From Mesorhizobium sp. ORS 3359 (GTDB taxonomy: Bacteria > Pseudomonadota > Alphaproteobacteria > Rhizobiales > Rhizobiaceae), in the NCBI GenBank assembly GCA_000824845.1, contig CCNC01000091.1, positions 124,001-188,000 of the forward strand: 64,000 nt of DNA. The letters are read 5' to 3'. Under the pieces are notes generated by a model. The model saw only the letters and a list, made by a program, of their open reading frames with translations. It was not told the DNA's origin and did no database searches. The position numbers were made by a program, and so were the translations under genes. This document shows, piece by piece, positions 30,741 through 40,281 of this stretch; positions within the stretch are counted from its first letter, which is position 1; each line of letters opens with the position of its first letter.

Positions 30741-32333
30741 ATGCTGAAAAACATGCTGAAGGCGACGGCGTTCGCCACCACCTTGGCTCTGGCCACGGGC
30801 TCCTTTTACACCCATGCTTTCGCCGAAACCGTCTACAACCGCGGCAGCGCCGCGGAGGCGGAGACGGTCGATCCGCACAAGACGTCGACGACCTACGAAG
30901 CCGATATCATACGCGACCTGTTCCAGGGCCTCGTCATGCATGACCAGAAGACGAACCTCATTCCGGGCGCCGCCGAAAGCTGGACGGTGTCCGACGACGG
31001 CACCGTCTACACCTTCAAGCTGCGCAAGGACGGCCTCTGGTCGGACGGCACCCCGGTGACGGCGGACGACTTCGTCTATTCGTTCCATCGGCTGGAAGAT
31101 CCGGCCACCGCCGCGGAATACGCCTCGATGCTTTATCCGGTGAAGGGCGCCGAGGACTTCAACACCAAGAAAGGCAAGGCCGAGGATATGGGCGTGAAGG
31201 CGATCGACGCCAACACGCTTGAAGTCACGCTGAAGGCGCCGACGCCTTATTTCCTGGAGATGCTGACCCATCAGGCGACCTATCCGGTCAACAAGGCTTC
31301 CATTGACAAGCTCGGCGCCGATTGGATCAAGCCCGGCAAGCTGGTTTCCAACGGCGCCTATACGCTGGCCGAATGGGTGCCCAACGACCATCTCAAGATG
31401 GTCAAAAATCCAAAATTCTGGGACGCAGCGAGCGTCAAGCTCGACGTGGTGAACTACATCCCGACCGAGGATCGCTCGTCGGCGATGAAGCGCTTCGAGG
31501 CTGGCGAGCTCGACAGCTATGGTGACCTGCCGACCGAGCAGCTCGCCGATCTCAAAGCCAAATTTGGTGACCAGGTCCGTGTCGGGCCATATCTCGGCAC
31601 CTATTATTATGCGGTCAAGACCGACAAGGCGCCGTGGGACAATGTCGAGTTGCGCAACGCCATCTCGATGGCGATCGATCGCGACTTCCTGGCCGAGAAG
31701 GTCTGGCAGAACTCGATGCTGCCTGGATATTCGATGGTGCCTCCGGGCATCGAGGGCTACACGCCGTCGCTGGCCAAATACGCCGACATGCCGCAGATCG
31801 ATCGCGAAGATGCGGCCAAGAAGATCCTGGAGAAGCTCGGCTACACGCCCGAGCATCCGCTGAAGATGGAAATCCGCTACAACACTTCGGAAAACCATAA
31901 GAATACGGCGGTTGCCATCCAGGAACAGCTGAAGCCGCTCGGCGTCGAGGTCACGCTGCTCAACACCGACACCAAGACCCACTACGGCTTCCTCGAGCAG
32001 AAGGGCAACTACGACGTCGCTCGCGCGGCCTGGATCGCCGACTACAAGGATCCGGAGACCTTCCTCGGCATCTCGCGCAAGGCGAGCGGCAACAACTACT
32101 CGAACTACAACAGCCCGGCCTATGAAGCTGCGATGGACAAGGCTGCCGCCGCCGGCGGCAAGCCGGAAGAGCGCATGAAGGACCTCGCCGAGGCCGAGCG
32201 CATCCTCGTCGACGACGTCGGCGAGATTCCGCTTCTCTACTACAGCTATCACGACATCGTTTCCTCGAAACTGCATGGCTTCGAGGACAATGTGATGGAC
32301 ATTCATCCGTCCCGCTTCATCTCCAAGGACTGA
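30741..32333 (+). CDS. oppA: Oligopeptide ABC transporter, periplasmic binding protein (OppA)
   Basis: The ATG at 30741 follows GGGAGAAC and gives 530 residues. A signal peptide (about residues 1-29, MLKNMLKATAFATTLALATG to THAFA) precedes a family 5 solute-binding fold beginning ETVYNRGSAAEAETVDPHKTSTTYE. The family segments AAESWTVSDDGTVYTFKLR and WSDGTPVTADDFVYSFHRLEDPATAAEYA follow. Overall it resembles the OppA/MppA group (peptide binding) rather than DppA. It leads the operon oppA-oppB-oppC-oppDF and is separated from oppB by 175 bases holding a strong hairpin. Role: capture of oligopeptides, possibly cell-wall peptides. Confidence 0.92.
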   Translation: MLKNMLKATAFATTLALATGSFYTHAFAETVYNRGSAAEAETVDPHKTSTTYEADIIRDLFQGLVMHDQKTNLIPGAAESWTVSDDGTVYTFKLRKDGLWSDGTPVTADDFVYSFHRLEDPATAAEYASMLYPVKGAEDFNTKKGKAEDMGVKAIDANTLEVTLKAPTPYFLEMLTHQATYPVNKASIDKLGADWIKPGKLVSNGAYTLAEWVPNDHLKMVKNPKFWDAASVKLDVVNYIPTEDRSSAMKRFEAGELDSYGDLPTEQLADLKAKFGDQVRVGPYLGTYYYAVKTDKAPWDNVELRNAISMAIDRDFLAEKVWQNSMLPGYSMVPPGIEGYTPSLAKYADMPQIDREDAAKKILEKLGYTPEHPLKMEIRYNTSENHKNTAVAIQEQLKPLGVEVTLLNTDTKTHYGFLEQKGNYDVARAAWIADYKDPETFLGISRKASGNNYSNYNSPAYEAAMDKAAAAGGKPEERMKDLAEAERILVDDVGEIPLLYYSYHDIVSSKLHGFEDNVMDIHPSRFISKD

Positions 32334-32352
32334 CAATCAACCTTGGCCGCGT

Positions 32353-32377
32353 CGCCGCTCTCTTTTCGAGAGCGGCG
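32353..32377 (+). terminator. Intercistronic hairpin after oppA
   Basis: A ten-base-pair perfect stem, CGCCGCTCTC (32353-32362) with GAGAGCGGCG (32368-32377), closes a TTTTC loop 20 bases after the oppA stop. No U-tract follows. It probably stabilises the oppA message or stops part of the transcripts, so that the binding protein exceeds the permease. Confidence 0.55.
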
Positions 32378-32508
32378 CTCGCGGTCTGTCGTCGTGCCCG
32401 GGCCGAAAGTCGGATTGGATTTTCGAGTGCCCCGGTGCGAAGATCAGAGATGCCAGCGCGCCACGATCTCGTCTGGAGAGCCGTCGCCCTGGCTGAAGCG
32501 GGGCGCCG

Positions 32509-33432
32509 ATGCTGCGTTATGTCTTCCGGCGGCTCTTGACCGCCATTCCGACGCTGTTCGTCATCGTGACGGTGGCGTTCTTCCTGATCCGCGTCGCCCC
32601 TGGCGGCCCGTTCAACCAGGAACGGGGGCTGAGCCCTGAGATCAAGGCCAATCTCGAAGCCCAGTTCGGCCTCAACGATCCGCTCTGGCTGCAATATCTC
32701 CATTATCTAGGCAATCTTTTGCGTGGCAGTTTCGGCCCGAGCTACAACCTGCCGGATTTCACCGTCACCGAACTCTTCGCCAAGGGCCTGCCGATCTCCG
32801 TTCAGCTCGGCACGTCGGCATTGGTGCTGGCGCTGATTGTGGGCTCGATCCTGGGTACGATCGCGGCGCTCAACCAGAACAAAATTGCCGACTATTCGGT
32901 GATCGCGCTCGCCACTGCCGGCAGCACTATCCCGACCTTTGTCATCGCCCCGGTGATCCAGCTTGTCTTCGGACTGTCCTGGAAGCTTTTGCCGATCGGC
33001 GGCTGGGGCGACGGTGCCTTGATCAACAAGGTCGGCCCGGTGCTGACGCTGGCCTTGCCGCAGATCGCCATCGTCGCCCGCCTGATGCGCGGCTCGATGA
33101 TCGAGAGCCTGCGCTCCCACCACATCCGCACCGCCCGCGCTCTCGGTCTCTCCGATTGGTCGGTGGTGGTCAAGCATGCGCTGCGCGGCGCCGTGCTGCC
33201 GATCGTCTCCTTCACCGGCCCGGCAGCCGCGGCCCTGCTTACCGGCTCGATCATTGTCGAGACGATCTTTTCCATCCCCGGCGTCGGCCGCTATTTCGTA
33301 GATGCCGCGCTCAACCGCGACTACACGCTGGTCATGGGAACCGTGGTGGTGATCGCGCTCTTCACCATCGTCTTCAACCTGATCGTCGATCTTCTCTACG
33401 CGGTCGTTGATCCGAGGGTGCGCTATGACTGA
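32509..33432 (+). CDS. oppB: Oligopeptide ABC transporter, permease (OppB)
   Basis: The 307-residue protein of the OppB family opens MLRYVFRRLLTAIPTLFVIVTVAFFLIRVAPGGPFNQERGL, which includes the APGGPF loop seen in OppB/DppB N-termini. It has six membrane helices and the EAA loop with MIESLRSHHIRTARALGLSDWSVVVKHALRGAVLPIVSF. It ends with DLLYAVVDPRVRYD. Length is the same as enterobacterial OppB (306). It pairs with OppC to form the membrane channel. Its stop overlaps the oppC start by eight bases. Confidence 0.94.
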   Translation: MLRYVFRRLLTAIPTLFVIVTVAFFLIRVAPGGPFNQERGLSPEIKANLEAQFGLNDPLWLQYLHYLGNLLRGSFGPSYNLPDFTVTELFAKGLPISVQLGTSALVLALIVGSILGTIAALNQNKIADYSVIALATAGSTIPTFVIAPVIQLVFGLSWKLLPIGGWGDGALINKVGPVLTLALPQIAIVARLMRGSMIESLRSHHIRTARALGLSDWSVVVKHALRGAVLPIVSFTGPAAAALLTGSIIVETIFSIPGVGRYFVDAALNRDYTLVMGTVVVIALFTIVFNLIVDLLYAVVDPRVRYD

Positions 33433-34549
33433 CCTTGCCGTCGCCGTGCCCGAGCCGATCGCCGGCCGCTCGCTCTGGGGCAATGCCTGGGCGCGGCTGA
33501 AGCGCAACCGCGCCGCCATGTTCAGCCTCTACTACCTGGCTTTCATCGCCGTCATCAGCGTGTTCGGCCCAATGGTCGTGCCGCACGAATACACCACCAT
33601 TTACGGCGACTATGTGCGCATGCCGCCGAGCCTCTCGGCCTATCCGAAGCCCGACATGATCCAGGGCGCGCTCACCGATGCCATCAAGCGCATGCGCGCC
33701 GACATCAAGGAATGGCATCAGGACGGCAATCGCGTCATCGTCACCGTCACTTCGACCAGGCCGATCGACGACCGCAACATCCGCTATCTCGACCGTTCCG
33801 ACGCTTTCGATGACACCAGGATCGAGAACAAGTCGCCCGACGGCCGCGAAGTGACGATGAGCTCGGCCATCAAGCGGCAATATTTCTACTTCGGCACCGA
33901 CAACACCGGACGCGACCTGCTTTCGCGCACGCTGATGGCCGGGCGCATTTCGCTCGCCATCGGCCTGCTCGCCGGCGTCGTCGCCGGTGTCATCGGCGTC
34001 ATCTACGGCGCGACCGCCGGGTTTGCCGGCGGCCGGGTCGACGAGGTTATGATGCGCATCGTCGACGTGCTCTATTCGCTGCCCTTCATCTTCTTCGTCA
34101 TCATGCTGGTGGTGTTCTTCGGCCGCAACTTCGTGCTGATGTTCCTGGCGGTGGGGGCTGTGCTGTGGCTCGACATGGCGCGCATCGTGCGCGGCCAGGC
34201 GCTGTCGATCCGAAGGCAGGAATATGTCCAGGCGGCGGAAGCGATGGGCGTCGGCCAGCGCGGCATCCTGCTGCGCCATGTCATCCCGAACCTGCTTGGG
34301 CCGGTCGTCATCTACATGACGCTGCTTGTGCCGCAGGTCATCATCCTGGAAAGTTTTCTTTCCTTCCTGGGCCTCGGCGTGCAGGAGCCGATGACCAGCT
34401 GGGGCGTGCTGATCTCGGTCGGCGCCAAGAACATCGGCTACGCCAACTGGCTGCTGCTGTTCCCGGCTTTCTTCCTCGTTTCGACGCTGTTCGCGCTGAA
34501 TTTCGTCGGCGACGGCCTGCGCGACGCGCTTGATCCGAAGGACCGCTGA
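33425..34549 (+). CDS. oppC: Oligopeptide ABC transporter, permease (OppC)
   Basis: The 374-residue protein has six membrane helices, with the N-terminal OppC_N motif GRSLWGNAWARLKRNRAAMFSLYYLAFIAV and the EAA loop RRQEYVQAAEAMGVGQRGILLRHVIPNLLGPVVIYMTL. It is about 70 residues longer than enterobacterial OppC (302). The extra length lies in a periplasmic insertion of roughly residues 60-160 after the first helix (HEYTTIYGDYVRMPPSLSAYPKPD onward). Similar long-loop OppC proteins occur in alphaproteobacteria. The ATG at 33425 overlaps the end of oppB; an earlier in-frame codon at 33407 would start inside it. The stop is one base before oppDF. Confidence 0.93.
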   Translation: MTDLAVAVPEPIAGRSLWGNAWARLKRNRAAMFSLYYLAFIAVISVFGPMVVPHEYTTIYGDYVRMPPSLSAYPKPDMIQGALTDAIKRMRADIKEWHQDGNRVIVTVTSTRPIDDRNIRYLDRSDAFDDTRIENKSPDGREVTMSSAIKRQYFYFGTDNTGRDLLSRTLMAGRISLAIGLLAGVVAGVIGVIYGATAGFAGGRVDEVMMRIVDVLYSLPFIFFVIMLVVFFGRNFVLMFLAVGAVLWLDMARIVRGQALSIRRQEYVQAAEAMGVGQRGILLRHVIPNLLGPVVIYMTLLVPQVIILESFLSFLGLGVQEPMTSWGVLISVGAKNIGYANWLLLFPAFFLVSTLFALNFVGDGLRDALDPKDR

Positions 34550-34550
34550 C

Positions 34551-36167
<1,617 letters not shown>

Positions 36168-36195
36168 GGCCGGGCGAGCCCGACCGGGCGCCGGC

Positions 36196-36525
36196 TCACT
36201 GCGCGGACGGGCACCTTTGGTTTCTGGCCATGACGATCGCCTGCTGCTGTTGCTGCAGCCTTTGGATCCGGGCGGTTTCGCGATTGGCAACCACTGTCTT
36301 CACACGTTCGCCGCCGAGCAGCCAGTTCGGCACGCTGGTATTGGCGACCTTGCCGCGGGCGATTGCGGTGCGCGAAATATCCGTGGCGGTGTCGCCCACC
36401 GCATTGTTGAGCTCGGCGCAGTTCATCTTGTCGTATTTCGCCGAGCTGATCGAGGCGGTGGTCGATGAGCAGCCTGCCGCCAGAACCAGCGTCGCGATCA
36501 AGATGGCTGTGCGCTTAAATGTCAT
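36196..36525 (-). CDS. Small secreted lipoprotein, function unknown
   Basis: The 109-residue protein starts MTFKRTAILIATLVLAAGCSSTTAS. A Lys/Arg-containing start, a hydrophobic core and the lipobox LAAGC with Cys19 show a lipoprotein signal peptide. Residue +2 after the Cys is Ser, which favours the outer membrane. The mature part is short and polar, with a Gln-rich stretch (RLQQQQQ) near the end that may be helical. It converges on oppDF, 28 bases away. I do not recognise a family; it is clearly a real gene by its signal and codon pattern. Confidence 0.75.
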   Translation of the reverse strand: MTFKRTAILIATLVLAAGCSSTTASISSAKYDKMNCAELNNAVGDTATDISRTAIARGKVANTSVPNWLLGGERVKTVVANRETARIQRLQQQQQAIVMARNQRCPSAQ

Positions 36526-36831
36526 TCTTTCATTTAGCCGTTCTGTGGGGCGCGCTTAGTCGAACCATGGGCGGAACGCCATTAGGTCAAAGTAAGGGCC
36601 GTCTGTCGAGCCCAATGGGTGGCGGTAGTCCTGTCTGCTGCCTGTTCGACGCGGAACCTTTGATGCGGGAGGACGATCGAAGGGTCGCTGTCGAGGTTGA
36701 GGTCTGCGCTAAAGCAACTGCCTATCGTCGGTTCGGAATGCCATCACGCCGCGGTGATGATTTCGGACCAGGTCTCTTTAGACCTCGGATAGATTTTGCC
36801 GGTATTGATCGGAGAAAAGGAGCAGGAAGTC
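36526..36831. other. Intergenic region upstream of the hybrid kinase
   Basis: About 306 bases lie between the divergent lipoprotein and kinase genes. They should contain both promoters. I see no clear -10/-35 pair, repeat or small gene; the only firm signal is the GGAGCAGGAAG ribosome-binding site just before 36832. Confidence 0.4.
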
Positions 36832-39267
36832 ATGGCCGAAATCTGGCGCTCACTCCTCGCTAATCTTGCCCTGGTCTCCATCTTGGTCGTCGCCTGGGAC
36901 CTTGTGGCCGATTTTACCGGACGCCTTCCACGGCTGGTCCAGTCGCTGCTTCTCGGCGTGGTCATGTGCGCCGGTTCGGTCATCTCCATGGCAACGGCTT
37001 TGTCCGTCTCGGGCTTCGTCGTCGATCTGCGGGCCGCCTTCATTGGTGCTGCCGCCTTCTTCGGCGGATGGCCGGCAATGTTCGTCGCGACCGCCGGCTC
37101 CATCGCGTACCGCGCCTATCTTGGCGGCCAGGGCGCGAGTGTAGGCATTATGAGCATCCTGATCACGGCCGTCGTCGGGTTGGCTTGGCACCATGTCGTC
37201 GCGGTCCGCTCGCGTACCATGCTCGATATACTCGGCCTTGGCGTGACGGTGGCGCTTGCTGGGCTGATCACGCTTGTGGTCATCCCTCAGCAGGTCCTGA
37301 CCGGATTCGTTCAGCAGAGCACGCTTCCTTCCCTGGTGTTTCGATTTCTCGGCACCTTCATCATCGGCGTGCTGCTCGACCGGCAGCAGCGGCGCCGCGA
37401 TCTCGCCATGTCCAACATGATCTACCGCGCCATGGTTCGCGAGCTGCCGGATTGCCTCAACGTGAAGGATGCCGCCGGCCGCTTCGTCGTTGCAAACCCC
37501 GCCACGGCGGAAATGATGCGCGCCGCATCGGCCGAGGACCTTGTCGGCAAAACGGATTTCGATTTCTATCCAAAGGATGTCGCCGAGCGTTTCAGGCAGG
37601 ATGAAATGGGTCCCCTGGAAACGGGGCAGACATTGCGCATCGACCAGCCCGCGCTTTTCCTGGATGGTAGCCAGGGCTGGCTCTACACCTTGAAGGCTCC
37701 CTTTCGTGACGAGACCGGCAAGATCGTTGGCGTCATCACCTACAATCGGGACATCACCGAGCAGAAGAAAAACGCGCAGCTCAAAAACGACTTCATCTCG
37801 ACCGTCAGCCACGAGCTGCGCACGCCGCTGACGTCCATTCGCGGCTCGCTCGGGCTGATCGCGGCGGGCGTCGCGGGCGAATTGCCGCCCAAGGCGGCCA
37901 ATCTCGTCAACATCGCCCACAACAACAGCGAGAGGCTGGTTCTTCTCATCAACGATATCCTCGACATCGAGAAGATCGAATCGGGCGTCATCAGCTTCAA
38001 GATCAAGCAGATGCCTGTGCGACCGGTCCTGGAGCAGGCCATAGCCGCCAGTTCGAACTACATGGCCGAGAGCAGGATACGCATCGTCCTGGTCGACGAT
38101 GCGCCGCGTGCCGAGGCCTACATCGACCCGGACCGTCTGCACCAGGTGATGGCGAACCTCCTGTCCAATGCGATCAAGTTCTCCGAGCACGGCGGCGCCG
38201 TGATGGTGAAGCTGCAGCGCCGTGACGGCGGCATGCTGCGCATCTCCGTGATCGATCAGGGCGCCGGCATTCCCGAAGCATTCCGCAGCCGCATATTCGG
38301 CAAGTTCGAGCAGGCCGACGCGTCCAGCACCCGCAGAAAGGGAGGCACGGGTCTCGGCTTGAACATCGTCAAGACCATCGTGGAAAAGCTGGGCGGCACC
38401 GTTTCCTTCGAAACGGAGGAAGGCAAGGGAACATCGTTTCACGTCGACCTTGCCGAAGCGCAGAGGCAGGAGGCGAAACCGGTCTTCGTCGAACGCCGGT
38501 CGCGCAAGCGCGACGGCCGTCTGCGCGTCCTGATCTGCGAGGACGAGCCCGATGTCGCCGCCGTGATCGCTGCTCTTCTCGATGCGGAAGGCTTCTCCAG
38601 TGACGTCGCCCCCGACATCGACACCGCCAAGGCTCTCCTCAGCTCCCGCGATTATGTGGCGCTGACGCTCGACATCAAGCTGGCGGGCGAATCCGGCATC
38701 AAGCTCTTCCATGATATCAGGGCGTCCAAGGTCAATTCCGACATTTCGGTCATCGTCATCTCCGCCGTCGCCGACGAGGCCAGGCGTTCGCTGAACGGCA
38801 CCGCTGTCGGTATCGTCGATTGGCTGGAAAAGCCTGTGGATTCGAAGCGCCTTCACGCCGCCTTGGCCAAGATCGTCGGCCGCAGGGTCGAGCCGAAGCC
38901 GCGGATTCTGCATGTCGAGGACGACGAGGGCGTGCTCGCGGTGATGTCGGAAGGGCTGGGTTCGGGTGTCTCGATCACCTCTGCGAAAACGCTCAAGGAC
39001 GCACAGCAGGCGATCGCGAACCACCGTTTCGATCTGGTCATCCTCGACATCGCGCTTCCCGACGGATCGGGGCTGGACCTGCTTGCCAATCTGCCGCTGG
39101 ATACGGCGGTCATCGTGTTTTCGGCGGCGGAGCTGGACGACAAGCTGGGCGATCGGGTCCAGGCGATCATGACCAAGACCAAGGCGTCGGAGATCGACGT
39201 CGCAAGGCTGGTCAGGAACATGTTGACCCGCCACAGCGCGGAAGCCAACGCGCAAGCCAAGGAGTGA
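36832..39267 (+). CDS. Hybrid sensor histidine kinase (5TM-PAS-HisKA-HATPase-REC-REC)
   Basis: The 811-residue protein follows AGGAGCAGGAAG. Residues about 8-190 form a membrane sensor resembling the 5TM-LYT module (VDLRAAFIGAAAFFGGWP and YLGGQGASVGIM). A PAS domain (about 198-313) precedes HisKA with the phosphoacceptor H327 in STVSHELRTPL. HATPase_c motifs are LLSNAIKFSEH, DQGAGIP and GGTGLGLNIVK. Two receiver domains follow: about 566-685 (phospho-Asp D614 in LTLDIKLAGES) and about 692-800 (D739 in VILDIALPDG). Both keep the acidic pocket (EDEP, EDDE). This is a phosphorelay kinase that needs an Hpt partner, and one is encoded at 44525-44848. Its ligand is unknown. Confidence 0.93.
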   Translation: MAEIWRSLLANLALVSILVVAWDLVADFTGRLPRLVQSLLLGVVMCAGSVISMATALSVSGFVVDLRAAFIGAAAFFGGWPAMFVATAGSIAYRAYLGGQGASVGIMSILITAVVGLAWHHVVAVRSRTMLDILGLGVTVALAGLITLVVIPQQVLTGFVQQSTLPSLVFRFLGTFIIGVLLDRQQRRRDLAMSNMIYRAMVRELPDCLNVKDAAGRFVVANPATAEMMRAASAEDLVGKTDFDFYPKDVAERFRQDEMGPLETGQTLRIDQPALFLDGSQGWLYTLKAPFRDETGKIVGVITYNRDITEQKKNAQLKNDFISTVSHELRTPLTSIRGSLGLIAAGVAGELPPKAANLVNIAHNNSERLVLLINDILDIEKIESGVISFKIKQMPVRPVLEQAIAASSNYMAESRIRIVLVDDAPRAEAYIDPDRLHQVMANLLSNAIKFSEHGGAVMVKLQRRDGGMLRISVIDQGAGIPEAFRSRIFGKFEQADASSTRRKGGTGLGLNIVKTIVEKLGGTVSFETEEGKGTSFHVDLAEAQRQEAKPVFVERRSRKRDGRLRVLICEDEPDVAAVIAALLDAEGFSSDVAPDIDTAKALLSSRDYVALTLDIKLAGESGIKLFHDIRASKVNSDISVIVISAVADEARRSLNGTAVGIVDWLEKPVDSKRLHAALAKIVGRRVEPKPRILHVEDDEGVLAVMSEGLGSGVSITSAKTLKDAQQAIANHRFDLVILDIALPDGSGLDLLANLPLDTAVIVFSAAELDDKLGDRVQAIMTKTKASEIDVARLVRNMLTRHSAEANAQAKE

Positions 39268-39272
39268 CCCTC

Positions 39273-39665
39273 ATGCCGGCAAGAATCCTTTATGTGGACG
39301 ATGAGGACGACATCCGCGAAATCGCTCAGATGTCGCTGGAGCTCGAGCCCGAGTTCGAGGTGCGGTCCTGCGCTTCGGGCGCTGCGGCGCTGGTCGATGC
39401 GGCAGCATGGCGGCCCGACCTCGTTCTGCTCGACGTGATGATGCCGGACATGGACGGGCCGGAGACGCTTAAGCGCCTGGCCGCTTCGCCGCCGACGGCG
39501 TCGATACCCGTGGTGTTCATCACCGCGCGCACCCAGACGCATGAGGTCGAACGCTATCTCGCCATGGGCGCGGTGGGCGTCATCGCGAAGCCTTTCGACC
39601 CCATGGCGCTTGCCGGTGACGTGAAGAAGCTGCTTGCCTCGCGCGCCGGCGGTCCGGTGGCCTAG
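39273..39665 (+). CDS. Single-domain response regulator (first)
   Basis: The 130-residue protein, five bases after the kinase stop, is one receiver domain. DDEDD at residues 9-13 forms the acidic pocket, D54 lies in LLDVMMPDMDG, the Thr/Ser switch in ITARTQ and the Lys in IAKPFDP. There is no output domain, so it acts as a phosphate carrier or by protein contact, like CheY, Spo0F or DivK. It is followed by a 220-base gap before the second regulator, so it belongs with the kinase rather than the export genes. Confidence 0.92.
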   Translation: MPARILYVDDEDDIREIAQMSLELEPEFEVRSCASGAAALVDAAAWRPDLVLLDVMMPDMDGPETLKRLAASPPTASIPVVFITARTQTHEVERYLAMGAVGVIAKPFDPMALAGDVKKLLASRAGGPVA

Positions 39666-39888
39666 CAGGGGGGAGCACCGCCAGCGGCGAAAAGCCTGTC
39701 GGCAATACCCTGCTTGGTGTTTACGCCTCCTATACCATGCGCCGATATTCATCTACTGATTGCATAGGAACGCAACCGTCGCGAATCGGCTTAGCTATGA
39801 TTTGCGCGGTCACGTCAGCATGGAACGCATTTGGCGGATGCAGGTCCATGGGTGTTCTCCGGGGGGCGATGGAACCGGAGCAGGACTG

Positions 39889-40281
39889 GTGGATGGAGCG
39901 AAGGCAAGAGTTCTGATCTGCGATGACGACCCGTTGTTGCTCGAGCTGATGGAATTCAGGCTGAGGGCGAAGGGATACGAGGTCATCAAGGCGGTCGACG
40001 GGGCGGAGGCGCTGGAGAAGGCGCAGCAGGACGCCCCCGACGTCGTCGTGCTCGACGCGATGATGCCGAAGGCCGACGGCCTTGAAGTGCTGGCGCGCAT
40101 CAAGGGCGACCCGGCTTTGTCCGCTACGCCGGTCGTCATGCTGACTGCGCGTAAGGGCCAAAAGGACATTGTCTCGGCATTGGACAAGGGCGCCGACGAC
40201 TATCTGGTGAAGCCGTTCATTCCTGAGGAGCTTTTGGCCCGGCTGGCGCGTCTCATCGCCCGCAAGAGCGGGAAGAGCTGA
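39889..40281 (+). CDS. Single-domain response regulator (second), coupled to the exporter gene
   Basis: The start is proposed at GTG 39889 after CCGGAGCAGGACTG, giving 130 residues: acidic pocket CDDDP, phospho-Asp D56 in VVLDAMMPKADG, ITARK-like switch LTARKGQ and the Lys in LVKPFIPEEL. Upstream in-frame ATGs (39820, 39760) would add an unlike-family leader. It has no output domain. Its TGA overlaps the ATG of the TPR/beta-barrel gene (TGATG at 40279-40283), so expression is translationally tied to the export machine. That coupling suggests it acts directly on the polysaccharide complex. The differing acidic-pocket and loop residues argue against recent duplication of the first regulator. 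Confidence 0.88.
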   Translation: MDGAKARVLICDDDPLLLELMEFRLRAKGYEVIKAVDGAEALEKAQQDAPDVVVLDAMMPKADGLEVLARIKGDPALSATPVVMLTARKGQKDIVSALDKGADDYLVKPFIPEELLARLARLIARKSGKS

